Below are positions 18,995 through 25,209 of a DNA stretch of 64,000 bases, in pieces (the stretch's first letter is position 1; every line of letters begins with the position of its first letter). The translations under genes and the position numbers were made by a program. Under the pieces are notes generated by a model, which ran no database searches, was not told the origin of the DNA, and saw only the letters and a list, made by a program, of their open reading frames with translations. The DNA is from Vogesella aquatica (GTDB lineage Bacteria > Pseudomonadota > Gammaproteobacteria > Burkholderiales > Chromobacteriaceae): positions 62,001 through 126,000 of the forward strand of contig NZ_JAQQLF010000011.1 in assembly GCF_028548455.1 (NCBI RefSeq), read 5' to 3'.

Positions 18995-19356
18995 GGGGGC
19001 GACCTGGTTTCGACGGGGGTTGCGAAGCGGATGAGGGCATACCGGGATTTCAGTCATCCCGTTAAACACTGAATTTATTTAGTCGCAAACGACGAAACTT
19101 ACGCTCTAGCTGCTTAATCGCCGCTAGACTCTACAGCAGCTTGCTGATGGGCTGTGGGGGCAACCCCGGTAGAGTCATTTCACATCAGATCGCCTTTGAC
19201 CGGGTTACTTGATCAGGGGCTAAACTTAAGGTAACTCGCCAATACCCAGCCTGTCCGTCGGCGTGGTAGCGGTTAAAACCAAATGACACGACTAAGTATG
19301 TAGATCTCTTCGTAGAGGATTTCCGGACGCGGGTTCGATTCCCGCCGCCTCCACCA
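18995..19356 (+). ncRNA. ssrA: Transfer-messenger RNA (tmRNA)
   Basis: This 362-nt RNA rescues stalled ribosomes. The 5' end GGGGGCGACCTGGTTTCGAC and the 3' end, with a T-loop GGTTCGATTCC and encoded CCA, form the tRNA-like domain. The resume frame at 19085-19117 reads GCA AAC GAC GAA ACT TAC GCT CTA GCT GCT TAA, giving the tag ANDETYALAA, as in other Neisseriales. Its last 20 nt form the left copy of the attachment repeat of the adjacent mobile element, and the gene remains intact after integration. Confidence 0.98.
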
Positions 19357-19358
19357 CC
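19337..19358 (+). repeat. attL, left attachment repeat
   Basis: A 22-bp copy of the target repeat lying in the T-arm and acceptor end of tmRNA plus 2 bp. It is identical to 28772-28793. The ssrA 3' end is a common target of tyrosine integrases. Confidence 0.92.
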
Positions 19359-19365
19359 CCACACC

Positions 19366-19394
19366 AAACCCCTGATTTTTCAGGGGTTTTTTCT
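19366..19394 (+). terminator. Terminator downstream of ssrA
   Basis: AAACCCCTG and CAGGGGTTT pair around a T-rich loop, followed by TTTCTTT. It lies on the element side of attL, so after excision the tmRNA would rely on the terminator beyond attR (28822-28853). Confidence 0.8.
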
Positions 19395-19420
19395 TTGGGT
19401 TCATCTTTTCGTCAATCTAT

Positions 19421-19448
19421 GACATCGACTGTGACATTGACTGTGACA
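19421..19448 (+). promoter_or_regulatory. Tandem GACTGTGACA repeats, possible integrase arm sites
   Basis: Two copies of GACTGTGACA start 12 bp apart (19427 and 19439), after a related GACATC at 19421, between attL and the integrase start. This position and periodicity suit arm-type integrase or excisionase binding sites, or an operator for int. This is inference only. Confidence 0.4.
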
Positions 19449-19465
19449 GCGATGGGAGCGAGAAG

Positions 19466-20908
19466 ATGACTAACCTATCCTCTTACGTCTATCAGCACTC
19501 TAACGGCGTTTTCTACTTCCGTAGGGCCATCCCTACCGCCATCCGGCAACAACACGCCACAAGGCCGGATATCCGCGTTTCTTTGCGCACCCGCGACCCC
19601 AAGACAGCCCTTGCGCTGGCTCGTCAGTATGCGGTTCAATGCGATGAATTATTTACGCAAGTCACAGAAAAAATGGACCTGTTCAAGAAAAAATCAGTAA
19701 GGGATTTGGTTGGTAAGCTGGATTTTGTCGTGACAACAGCAGACGGTCACAAAATCGAACTTAATAATATTAAAGCTGGTGAAGAACAAGCAGCAGAAGC
19801 ATTACTTCAAAAATCTCTTAATATGTTATCAGGACAGCCAAAAGCTGAAAAACATACCAAACAAGATAATCAATTATCAATTGGCAAAGCAATTCATGAG
19901 TTTCTGTATAATAGCATTGATTCAACAACATGGTCGCAAAACAATAAACGATACTACATGCTTCGTTTGACAGCCATGGGTGCATTCATTGGTAAATGCA
20001 CATTTGAAGAATTCAATGAAGAAGTTTATATCAAAGCATTGAATGAATTATCACACCTTCCAGAGCGTCAAAACCGTAAAGAATTTAGTGGATTAAACCC
20101 GCTCGAAATGGTGGCTGCCGTCAAAAAAATGCAAGCTAGCGGGGAAGAAATCAATACTATTGGTGACGAAACCTTTAATAAATATATTTCAACACTCAAT
20201 ACCTTCTTTGTGTGGGCCAATTCCAAAGGGTATTGCAGTTGTTCGTTTATCAATAAAGGCATGCGTAAATGCACGGAAAGCGACAAAGATAAACGAGATG
20301 CATTTACTCGTGAACAAGTCACTAAAATCAATAATGAGCTATTAGAAACCAAACACAAAATCAAACCGTGGCAATTTTTTATTCCCTTGATTGCGATGTA
20401 TAGCGGTGCAAGACAAGCAGAAATTGCACAACTAGATACTACTGATATTGTGCAAGAAAATGGCATTCATGGCATGAAGATTTGCGAAACAGCAGGTTCT
20501 GATAAGAGCGTGAAAAATCGTTCCAGTATTCGCTTTGTGCCATTTCACCCAGAAATCCTTAAACATGGAATTTTGGAATACCAAAAAGATCGCGTAATGC
20601 ACAAGAAAGAAAAACTATTTTTTGATGAAAAACGCGATTATGGCGACACAGTGAACAAGTGGTTTAATCGAACTTTCATGGATAAAATGGCGTTCGAAAA
20701 TCGTAGTAAATTAGGCTTTCATTCATTCCGCCATACATTCATCACAGAGTTAATGAACATCCCTAACAATAACGACCGGACACTGCTGACAATACAGCAT
20801 ATTGTGGGCCATACAACCGAATCCACATCAACGAATACATATTTGAAGCACATCACAGCAGACAATAAATTAAAGTTAATATCGTTACTTAACTATCAAA
20901 AATTTTAA
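19466..20908 (+). CDS. int: Tyrosine recombinase integrase of the ssrA-inserted element
   Basis: This 480-aa phage-type integrase would catalyse integration and excision at the tmRNA 3' end. The N-terminus (YVYQHSNGVFYFRRAIPTAI) is the arm-binding domain seen in many island integrases. The catalytic residues lie in the C-terminal half: Arg in YSGARQAEIAQL (about residue 314), HSFRHTF (His-x-x-Arg, about 416), HIVGHTTES (about 442) and the nucleophile Tyr in NTYLKH (about 460). The start ATG follows GGGAGCGAGAAG. The first 60 codons are GC-rich and resemble the remnant at 28948-29112, whereas the rest is AT-rich, so the gene may be chimeric. It reads into the element from attL. Confidence 0.93.
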   Translation: MTNLSSYVYQHSNGVFYFRRAIPTAIRQQHATRPDIRVSLRTRDPKTALALARQYAVQCDELFTQVTEKMDLFKKKSVRDLVGKLDFVVTTADGHKIELNNIKAGEEQAAEALLQKSLNMLSGQPKAEKHTKQDNQLSIGKAIHEFLYNSIDSTTWSQNNKRYYMLRLTAMGAFIGKCTFEEFNEEVYIKALNELSHLPERQNRKEFSGLNPLEMVAAVKKMQASGEEINTIGDETFNKYISTLNTFFVWANSKGYCSCSFINKGMRKCTESDKDKRDAFTREQVTKINNELLETKHKIKPWQFFIPLIAMYSGARQAEIAQLDTTDIVQENGIHGMKICETAGSDKSVKNRSSIRFVPFHPEILKHGILEYQKDRVMHKKEKLFFDEKRDYGDTVNKWFNRTFMDKMAFENRSKLGFHSFRHTFITELMNIPNNNDRTLLTIQHIVGHTTESTSTNTYLKHITADNKLKLISLLNYQKF

Positions 20909-21020
20909 AAACAATAAATGCGTCATTTTATACTTGACGCAATAATATTTTAATGAGATTATAAATTAACCAAGCATCAAAACAAAACTTTCGAATGTTA
21001 ACGTAGTGAAGCAAGGGAAT

Positions 21021-21052
21021 ATAAAGCCACCAATAGGTGGCTTTATTGTTTT
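21021..21052 (+). terminator. Terminator after the integrase
   Basis: AAAGCCACC...GGTGGCTTT hairpin followed by ATTGTTTTATT. The 20909-21228 gap holds this, a second hairpin and the pilin leader; no gene is seen in it. Confidence 0.7.
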
Positions 21053-21118
21053 ATTGTCAATAAAATCATGATAGATTGTAATTGTGTTTTTCATTTCACA
21101 TGTTCCGTGAAAGCTTAC

Positions 21119-21144
21119 GGCCGAGCTTGCTCGGCCTTTTCTTT
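21119..21144 (+). terminator. Second hairpin terminator upstream of the pilin gene
   Basis: GGCCGAGC-TT-GCTCGGCC followed by TTTTCTTT. It isolates the pilin gene from read-through of the integrase, implying that the pilin has its own promoter between 21145 and 21215. Confidence 0.75.
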
Positions 21145-21228
21145 GCCTAATAAATACTTTTTATATAAATTTTTTTATGTTACGTTAAAAGAAGTGCAAT
21201 GTTAATTGCCATAACAAAGGAACATAAT

Positions 21229-21762
21229 ATGAAAAATTTACAAAAGGGTTTTACATTAATTGAATTGATGATTGTGGTTGCCATCATTGGTATTTTGGCA
21301 GCGGTAGCTATTCCAAACTATAAAGACTACACCGTTAAAACAAAAATGGGAGCTGCTGTCAGTGCCGTAAGTGCCATTAAGACAGCGGTAATTGAAAAGG
21401 CTCAGACAGATGGCGTTAGCTTGGGAGCAACAGGAGCAACGGTAATTTCAGCAGATGGTGAATTTGGTGAAATCGGGCAGAAGGCCATTACGAGCAAGGA
21501 AATAAGTAAGACAGAAATTGATACGGCAGGAGCCATTACTATCACGCTAGATAAGAATGTGGGCAGTGATGTAGATGGTAAAACAGTTACATTCACCCCT
21601 ATCGCAGCCAATGGTGTTGTGCAATGGGACATTACAACAAATGCAGACAATACTGCTGTAACTGCATACTTAACCACTATTGATGTTAAAGACAATGCAG
21701 GCAAGACTGACTTAACAACAGTATTAACGCCAGCCAATCTGGAACCAAAAGCAGTTGAGTAA
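21229..21762 (+). CDS. Type IV pilin-like protein carried by the mobile element
   Basis: A 177-aa prepilin. The leader MKNLQKG is followed by [24 protein letters not shown]: prepilin peptidase cleavage after Gly7, N-methylated Phe, Glu5 of the mature form and the hydrophobic assembly helix. The variable C-terminal part is Thr/Ala/Asp-rich and has no cysteine, so it lacks the usual C-terminal disulfide loop of PilA/PilE. AAAGG lies 8 nt before the ATG; an earlier in-frame ATG at 21199 is rejected because it would give an atypically long leader. It would need the host pilus machinery, since no assembly genes are on the element. It is flanked by terminators on both sides, so it is a stand-alone cargo gene. 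Confidence 0.88.
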   Translation: MKNLQKGFTLIELMIVVAIIGILAAVAIPNYKDYTVKTKMGAAVSAVSAIKTAVIEKAQTDGVSLGATGATVISADGEFGEIGQKAITSKEISKTEIDTAGAITITLDKNVGSDVDGKTVTFTPIAANGVVQWDITTNADNTAVTAYLTTIDVKDNAGKTDLTTVLTPANLEPKAVE

Positions 21763-21769
21763 TCCAAAA

Positions 21770-21800
21770 TAAAAAAACCCGCGAAAGCGGGTTTTTTTAT
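21770..21800. terminator. Bidirectional terminator between convergent genes
   Basis: AAAAAAACCCGC-GAAA-GCGGGTTTTTTT serves both the pilin gene (plus strand) and the acidic-protein gene ending at 21800 (minus strand). Confidence 0.9.
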
Positions 21801-22144
21801 TAACTATTAAAATAGTGTGGTTCTGAAAAAACCATAATTTTGTATGCTTGCCATTTCATCAAGAAATCATACAATACTTGCAAAGTTGTTTTGCCGTCAC
21901 TATCACCTTCATCATCAATATATTCATGTGTTGCTTCACTCAAATAAGGCTCAAGCAACACTTTTGCGTAAGCTTCCACATCAGTAATGATACCGCACTT
22001 GTCATACCAGTTAATATCAAACTCATCAAATGCTTCGGCAAGGTCACAAACAGGAAGATTGTAAATAATATTATGGGCAGTAAATCCTTCTGGAGTTACA
22101 TCGTCTTCAAAGGCGATAAAATATGTGTAGTTGCTCATTGTCAT
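21800..22144 (-). CDS. Small acidic protein of unknown function, co-transcribed with H-NS
   Basis: A 114-aa protein, strongly acidic, with an Asp/Glu-rich middle (AEAFDEFDINWYDKCGI, EYIDDEGDSDGKT) and no signal peptide or membrane segment. I do not recognise a domain. It starts 8 nt after the H-NS stop codon, so it is in one operon with it. Either of two close ATG codons (22144 or 22138) could be used, and neither has a strong ribosome-binding site. A small acidic protein made with a DNA-binding protein could be an H-NS modulator or DNA mimic, but only context supports that. Confidence 0.7.
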   Translation of the reverse strand: MTMSNYTYFIAFEDDVTPEGFTAHNIIYNLPVCDLAEAFDEFDINWYDKCGIITDVEAYAKVLLEPYLSEATHEYIDDEGDSDGKTTLQVLYDFLMKWQAYKIMVFSEPHYFNS

Positions 22145-22152
22145 TAACCAGT

Positions 22153-22491
22153 TTAATCGTTATTAATCAAAAAATCTTCTTTCGATTTGCCATTAGCAAT
22201 CGCTTCTACCAGCCACTTTGGTTGCTTGCCGCGACCAGTCCATGTGTTATCACCATCACGGTATTTGACAGATACAGTAGTCGATTTTTGGCCATCCTTG
22301 CCTGTTTTGCTGGATTTTTCACTATCAGATGAAGTAAAGCCCAACTCAGTCGCAGTAATGCCGTATAACGTGATTTGCTGCTTCATATCGGCCACGATTT
22401 GCGCTTTATTCTTTTGTGCCAGTTCTTTTGCTTTTTGTTGTAGCTCAGCAATTTGTTGCTGCAACTGTTGAAGCTCTTGCATTTCGTTCAT
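22153..22491 (-). CDS. H-NS-family nucleoid protein
   Basis: A 112-aa DNA-binding protein. A coiled-coil oligomerisation segment fills the first 45 residues (QELQQLQQQIAELQQKAKELAQ), then a Ser/Lys-rich linker. The C-terminal DNA-binding domain reads YRDGDNTWTGRGKQPKWL, the H-NS core motif. AGGAGAAGG precedes the start. H-NS proteins on mobile elements silence AT-rich DNA and lower the fitness cost of carriage, which fits this AT-rich element in a GC-rich host. It heads a two-gene operon with the acidic protein. Confidence 0.93.
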   Translation of the reverse strand: MNEMQELQQLQQQIAELQQKAKELAQKNKAQIVADMKQQITLYGITATELGFTSSDSEKSSKTGKDGQKSTTVSVKYRDGDNTWTGRGKQPKWLVEAIANGKSKEDFLINND

Positions 22492-22616
22492 GACCTTCTC
22501 CTGTTGTGGTGATAACGTGTGTGAATGTTCTCACGTTATAAGAAAAAGTACAAGTGCCATAATTAAAATGTCGATAAACCATTGACGCGCATAATATCTG
22601 TTTGATATAAAAGATT

Positions 22617-22644
22617 AAAGGCAGCGTTTGCGTCGCTGCCTTTA
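22617..22644. terminator. Hairpin upstream of the H-NS operon
   Basis: AAAGGCAGCG and CGCTGCCTTT pair around a 7-nt loop between the divergent hns and replication genes. It lacks a proper T run, so it may be an operator or a barrier rather than a terminator. Confidence 0.4.
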
Positions 22645-22701
22645 TGGGTGTGAGATAAAATGTCTTGGCGGATATTTCTCTCTGAGTTTGTGTTAATAAT
22701 A

Positions 22702-22769
22702 TAACATATTTTATCCCGCTCCTGTCAAGTAAAAATGCAAAATAAAAATATAAAGGATAAAATATGTTA
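22702..22769. promoter_or_regulatory. 15-bp inverted repeat spanning the start of the replication gene
   Basis: TAACATATTTTATCC (22702-22716) is matched exactly by GGATAAAATATGTTA (22755-22769), 38 bp apart. The right arm contains the AGGA ribosome-binding site and the ATG (22764). A partial third copy, GATAAAATGT, is at about 22654. It could be an autoregulatory operator, or an RNA stem hiding the start codon. Confidence 0.65.
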
Positions 22770-24095
22770 GACCCTAAAAATATTCCATTCTCCGGAAACG
22801 AAAAATTAACCGTAATTGCACATCCATATCCCGGCCCATTGGGTGACGCAATCGATGAACTTAATGCACGATACTCGTTCGTAATGATGGGCGGTAAGCA
22901 TAAAGTTTTTGACCATCAGGAAAAGAATTTTTGCGAGCTAGACTCGGTTAAAATCTTCCAGAATCAGCAAGTACTGCACAACAATAAAATTGTTAATCCA
23001 TCTCAGATATGGATTAACGACAGAACCATACGCCGCAATTTTGATGATGTAATTTTTAAGCCATACCCTACAACCGACAAAGCCGTAAAAAACCATTTCA
23101 ATACCTGGCATGGCTGGGCTGTTCCATACGCCGATGATATGACGAATCAAGAAATAAATGATTATGTTCAGCCGTGGTTAGAACATATCTATAATATTTT
23201 TTGCTCACAAGACAAAGAACAGTTTGATTATTTTGTGCTGTGGTTAGCCCATATGATACAAATGCCACATAAAAAACCGGGCGTTGCTATTGTATTGCAA
23301 AGTGGTCAAGGCTTTGGCAAAGGCATTTTTGTCACATTATTGAGCAAGATAATTGGCCGTTCATATGTAGCTCGTATTAGTGAAGCTAATCATGTTGCCG
23401 GTGGTTTTAGTGGGCAATTAAAAGACAAAATCCTGATTAACTTTGATGAAGCAACATGGGGCGGTGATAAAAAGGCAAATGGACGATTAAAGGCACTTAT
23501 CACAGAAGAGTCTTTAATGCTTGAAGAAAAATTCAAGAGTGCAACTGAAACGGATCATTATGCAAGATTTTTCATTACAAGTAATAATGATTATCCTGTT
23601 CCCATTGAACATGATGACCGTCGGTTTTTTGTGCCAGACGTAACAACTAACAAACCAGAACAAAAATATTTTGATAAATTAGGAGAATTATTGGATAGCG
23701 AACGTGCTATCAGTTGCTTTTTTACCGCGTTAATGAATTACGATTTAACTAATTTTAGTATTAGGACATTTCCAAACACAAAAACACGGCAAAAAATCAA
23801 GCTAGAAAGCTTTTCACATAATGATATGTATAAATCATTTATTGTGGACGCTTCACAAGAAGATGATATTGCAGCGCAGTTAATGACTAAAAACATTGCA
23901 GCGTCGGAATTGTTCAATTTATTTATGCAGTGGAAAGCACGTAATCCATCGTTTAAAAACTCATCAACATCCATTCAAGCGTTTGGGCGAGCCATGAGTG
24001 AAGCAGGAATGGAAGCAAAACGAACAAAACACGGCAAGGTATACGACATTACAATTTATGATGTAATGCACTATTTGGAAAAAATGGGGTTATAA
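22764..24095 (+). CDS. DUF5906/SF3-type P-loop helicase, probable replication protein
   Basis: A 443-aa protein of the primase-associated helicase type found in phages and small mobile elements. The Walker A motif is QSGQGFGKGIF (about residue 178), the Walker B-like motif is ILINFDEATWGG (about 222) and the downstream FFITSNNDYPVPI plus DDRRFFV (about 265-290) are sensor and arginine-finger regions of the family. No primase catalytic motif is evident in the first 150 residues. It most likely unwinds DNA at the element's own origin, for which the repeat array 220 bp downstream is the obvious candidate. The start lies inside an inverted repeat, suggesting tight control. Confidence 0.85.
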   Translation: MLDPKNIPFSGNEKLTVIAHPYPGPLGDAIDELNARYSFVMMGGKHKVFDHQEKNFCELDSVKIFQNQQVLHNNKIVNPSQIWINDRTIRRNFDDVIFKPYPTTDKAVKNHFNTWHGWAVPYADDMTNQEINDYVQPWLEHIYNIFCSQDKEQFDYFVLWLAHMIQMPHKKPGVAIVLQSGQGFGKGIFVTLLSKIIGRSYVARISEANHVAGGFSGQLKDKILINFDEATWGGDKKANGRLKALITEESLMLEEKFKSATETDHYARFFITSNNDYPVPIEHDDRRFFVPDVTTNKPEQKYFDKLGELLDSERAISCFFTALMNYDLTNFSIRTFPNTKTRQKIKLESFSHNDMYKSFIVDASQEDDIAAQLMTKNIAASELFNLFMQWKARNPSFKNSSTSIQAFGRAMSEAGMEAKRTKHGKVYDITIYDVMHYLEKMGL

Positions 24096-24106
24096 TTATT
24101 TTAATG

Positions 24107-24142
24107 AAAACAAAAAGCGGCATTCATGCCGCTTTTTTTCAT
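24107..24142 (+). terminator. Terminator after the helicase gene
   Basis: AAGCGGCAT-TC-ATGCCGCTT followed by TTTTTC, 12 bp past the stop codon. Confidence 0.85.
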
Positions 24143-24166
24143 CTAAAACATTCTGCTTTACCTATT

Positions 24167-24193
24167 TTGTGCGGTGAAATTTTCCCCGTATTA
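24167..24193 (+). repeat. Copy 1 of a promoter-like repeat (TTTTCCCCGTATTA)
   Basis: A 27-bp unit beginning TTGTGCGGTGAAATTTTCCC, identical over its whole length to 24909-24935. TTGTGC and TATTAA are 16 bp apart, which suits -35 and -10 boxes. If it is a promoter, the transcript would run only about 90 nt to the terminator at 24265-24289. Confidence 0.7.
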
Positions 24194-24222
24194 AATGGAA
24201 TAAAGACACAAACAAACAGCAG

Positions 24223-24242
24223 AAATTGCGCGCGCGCAATTT
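24223..24242. repeat. Perfect 20-bp palindrome with alternating GC core
   Basis: AAATTGCGCGCGCGCAATTT is a perfect palindrome with a (GC)5 core, rare in this AT-rich element. It may be a protein-binding site or, in RNA, a stem in the short transcript proposed here. Confidence 0.75.
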
Positions 24243-24264
24243 AACCATTGACAAAACAAAGCAT

Positions 24265-24289
24265 AAACGGCATTTATGCCGTTTTTTTA
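24265..24289 (+). terminator. Terminator closing a gene-less 90-bp unit
   Basis: ACGGCAT-TT-ATGCCGT followed by TTTTTT. No open frame lies between this and the preceding terminator, so it presumably ends a short RNA. Confidence 0.8.
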
Positions 24290-24317
24290 TTTACATCAAT
24301 AGGTTTAGCATGGTATT

Positions 24318-24669
24318 GGTGTATGATATTGAAAATCATACACCATATCCTACACCTGCACCAGCCAGGGTTTTTGGCATATCATACACCGCAAAAAAAA
24401 TATCATACACCTTGATATTTCAGGCACAGCCAAAGGAATTTTGAAAAGGTGTATGATATTGATGTTTTTAAACTCGCTGGAAAAATATTAAAAAGGAAAA
24501 TGGTTTTAAAAAGTGTCATATCATACACCAGTCGAAGAAAATGCTGACTCTTCCTTGGTTATCAAGGTGTATGATATTTTTTCGTATCATACACCCGAAA
24601 AAATAATCTTGCACCAGCCTGAAATAATAAGGTGTATGATATGGTGTATGATTTTTCATATCATACACC
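24318..24669. repeat. Iteron-like array of GGTGTATGATAT in both orientations
   Basis: About 12 copies of the 12-mer lie in 352 bp. Forward copies start at 24318, 24448, 24566, 24631 and 24643. Reverse copies (ATATCATACACC or a shortened form) start at 24334, 24345 (one mismatch), 24379, 24400, 24518, 24585 and 24658. Several form close inverted pairs with 3-7 bp loops (24318/24334, 24566/24585, 24643/24658). Spacing is irregular and the spacers are not unique equal-length sequences, so this is not a CRISPR array. An origin of replication or a binding cluster for a plasmid-type initiator or partition protein fits best, given the helicase gene beside it. Confidence 0.85.
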
Positions 24670-24702
24670 AATAACTGATTAACGCCAAAATGACAACGGC
24701 TG

Positions 24703-24873
24703 TTAATTATCAAAATCTACATCGCAATCATGTCGTTCTTTGTTCTTCTCTCGTATCATTCGCATACGTTCCACCGCTTCCAATTCATCAATACTATTAC
24801 CTTCCTCGTGCTGTTCTCTCGCCATATCATTATAGTGTTTCAATTTGTCCGCATTGTGATGTTTATCATTCAT
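24703..24873 (-). CDS. Small charged protein, 56 aa, unknown function
   Basis: The frame starts MNDKHHNADKLKHYNDMARE and ends DCDVDFDN. Almost every residue is charged or polar with helical character (ELEAVERMRMIREKNKE), and codon use is the same as in the neighbouring element genes. GAGG lies 10 nt upstream of the ATG. It is divergent from the relaxase and lies between it and the repeat array, the place where small mobilization-accessory or copy-control proteins are often found. I recognise no domain. Confidence 0.6.
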   Translation of the reverse strand: MNDKHHNADKLKHYNDMAREQHEEGNSIDELEAVERMRMIREKNKERHDCDVDFDN

Positions 24874-24908
24874 GATAATGAAACCTCATTAAATACAAAT
24901 GGTTAATA

Positions 24909-24935
24909 TTGTGCGGTGAAATTTTCCCCGTATTA
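24909..24935 (+). repeat. Copy 2 of the promoter-like repeat
   Basis: Identical over 27 bp to 24167-24193, here about 275 bp before the relaxase gene and directly upstream of the G-rich hairpin region. Confidence 0.7.
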
Positions 24936-25185
24936 CATTAACTGGCTGCCTTCTTACAACAAGAAAATTGCTGGTTTTTCACTGGTCATATGGGGGTGTG
25001 GGGGTGGATACCCCCGCATAGATTATATCCATTAAAAGAAGTGATAGCGCCGTTTTTGCTTTTGATTTTAGTCCCACAGGGCGAGCGTGCGTTTTTTTGA
25101 GATGCGCAGCATTGAGAAAAAATGCGGAAGTGAGCCATTGGGGGATTCTCCCCCTCTGGACGCCCCCATACAGTAAATAAAATGG
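24936..25185. other. Gene-less region with hairpins, candidate oriT
   Basis: No gene is seen. Two G/C hairpins stand out in AT-rich DNA: GGGGGTG-GAT-ACCCCC near 25000-25013 and GGGGGATTCTCCCCC near 25138-25152. Between them lies a GC-richer stretch (GGGCGAGCGTGCG near 25080). MobA/MobL relaxases usually nick an oriT just upstream of their own gene, which makes this the likely place. I could not assign a nic site. Confidence 0.45.
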
Positions 25186-25191
25186 TATAAT
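25186..25191 (+). promoter_or_regulatory. -10 box of the relaxase gene
   Basis: TATAAT lies 18 bp before the relaxase ATG. This leaves a very short leader and no visible Shine-Dalgarno sequence, so translation may be nearly leaderless. Confidence 0.45.
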
Positions 25192-25209
25192 ATGCTATTA
25201 TATTAGAAT

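Noticed and set aside
24318-24669. CRISPR array
   Set aside because: The repeat unit is only 12 bp, occurs in both orientations, and spacers vary from 0 to over 50 bp with no cas genes nearby.
24226-24713. Open frames of 65-72 codons inside the repeat array
   Set aside because: They are made of translated repeat units, have no ribosome-binding sites, and run in both directions over the same repeats.
24690-24875. 61-codon plus-strand frame opposite the 56-aa gene
   Set aside because: The minus-strand frame has better composition (charged, helical) and a Shine-Dalgarno; the plus frame is rich in Tyr, His and Cys, as antisense frames often are.
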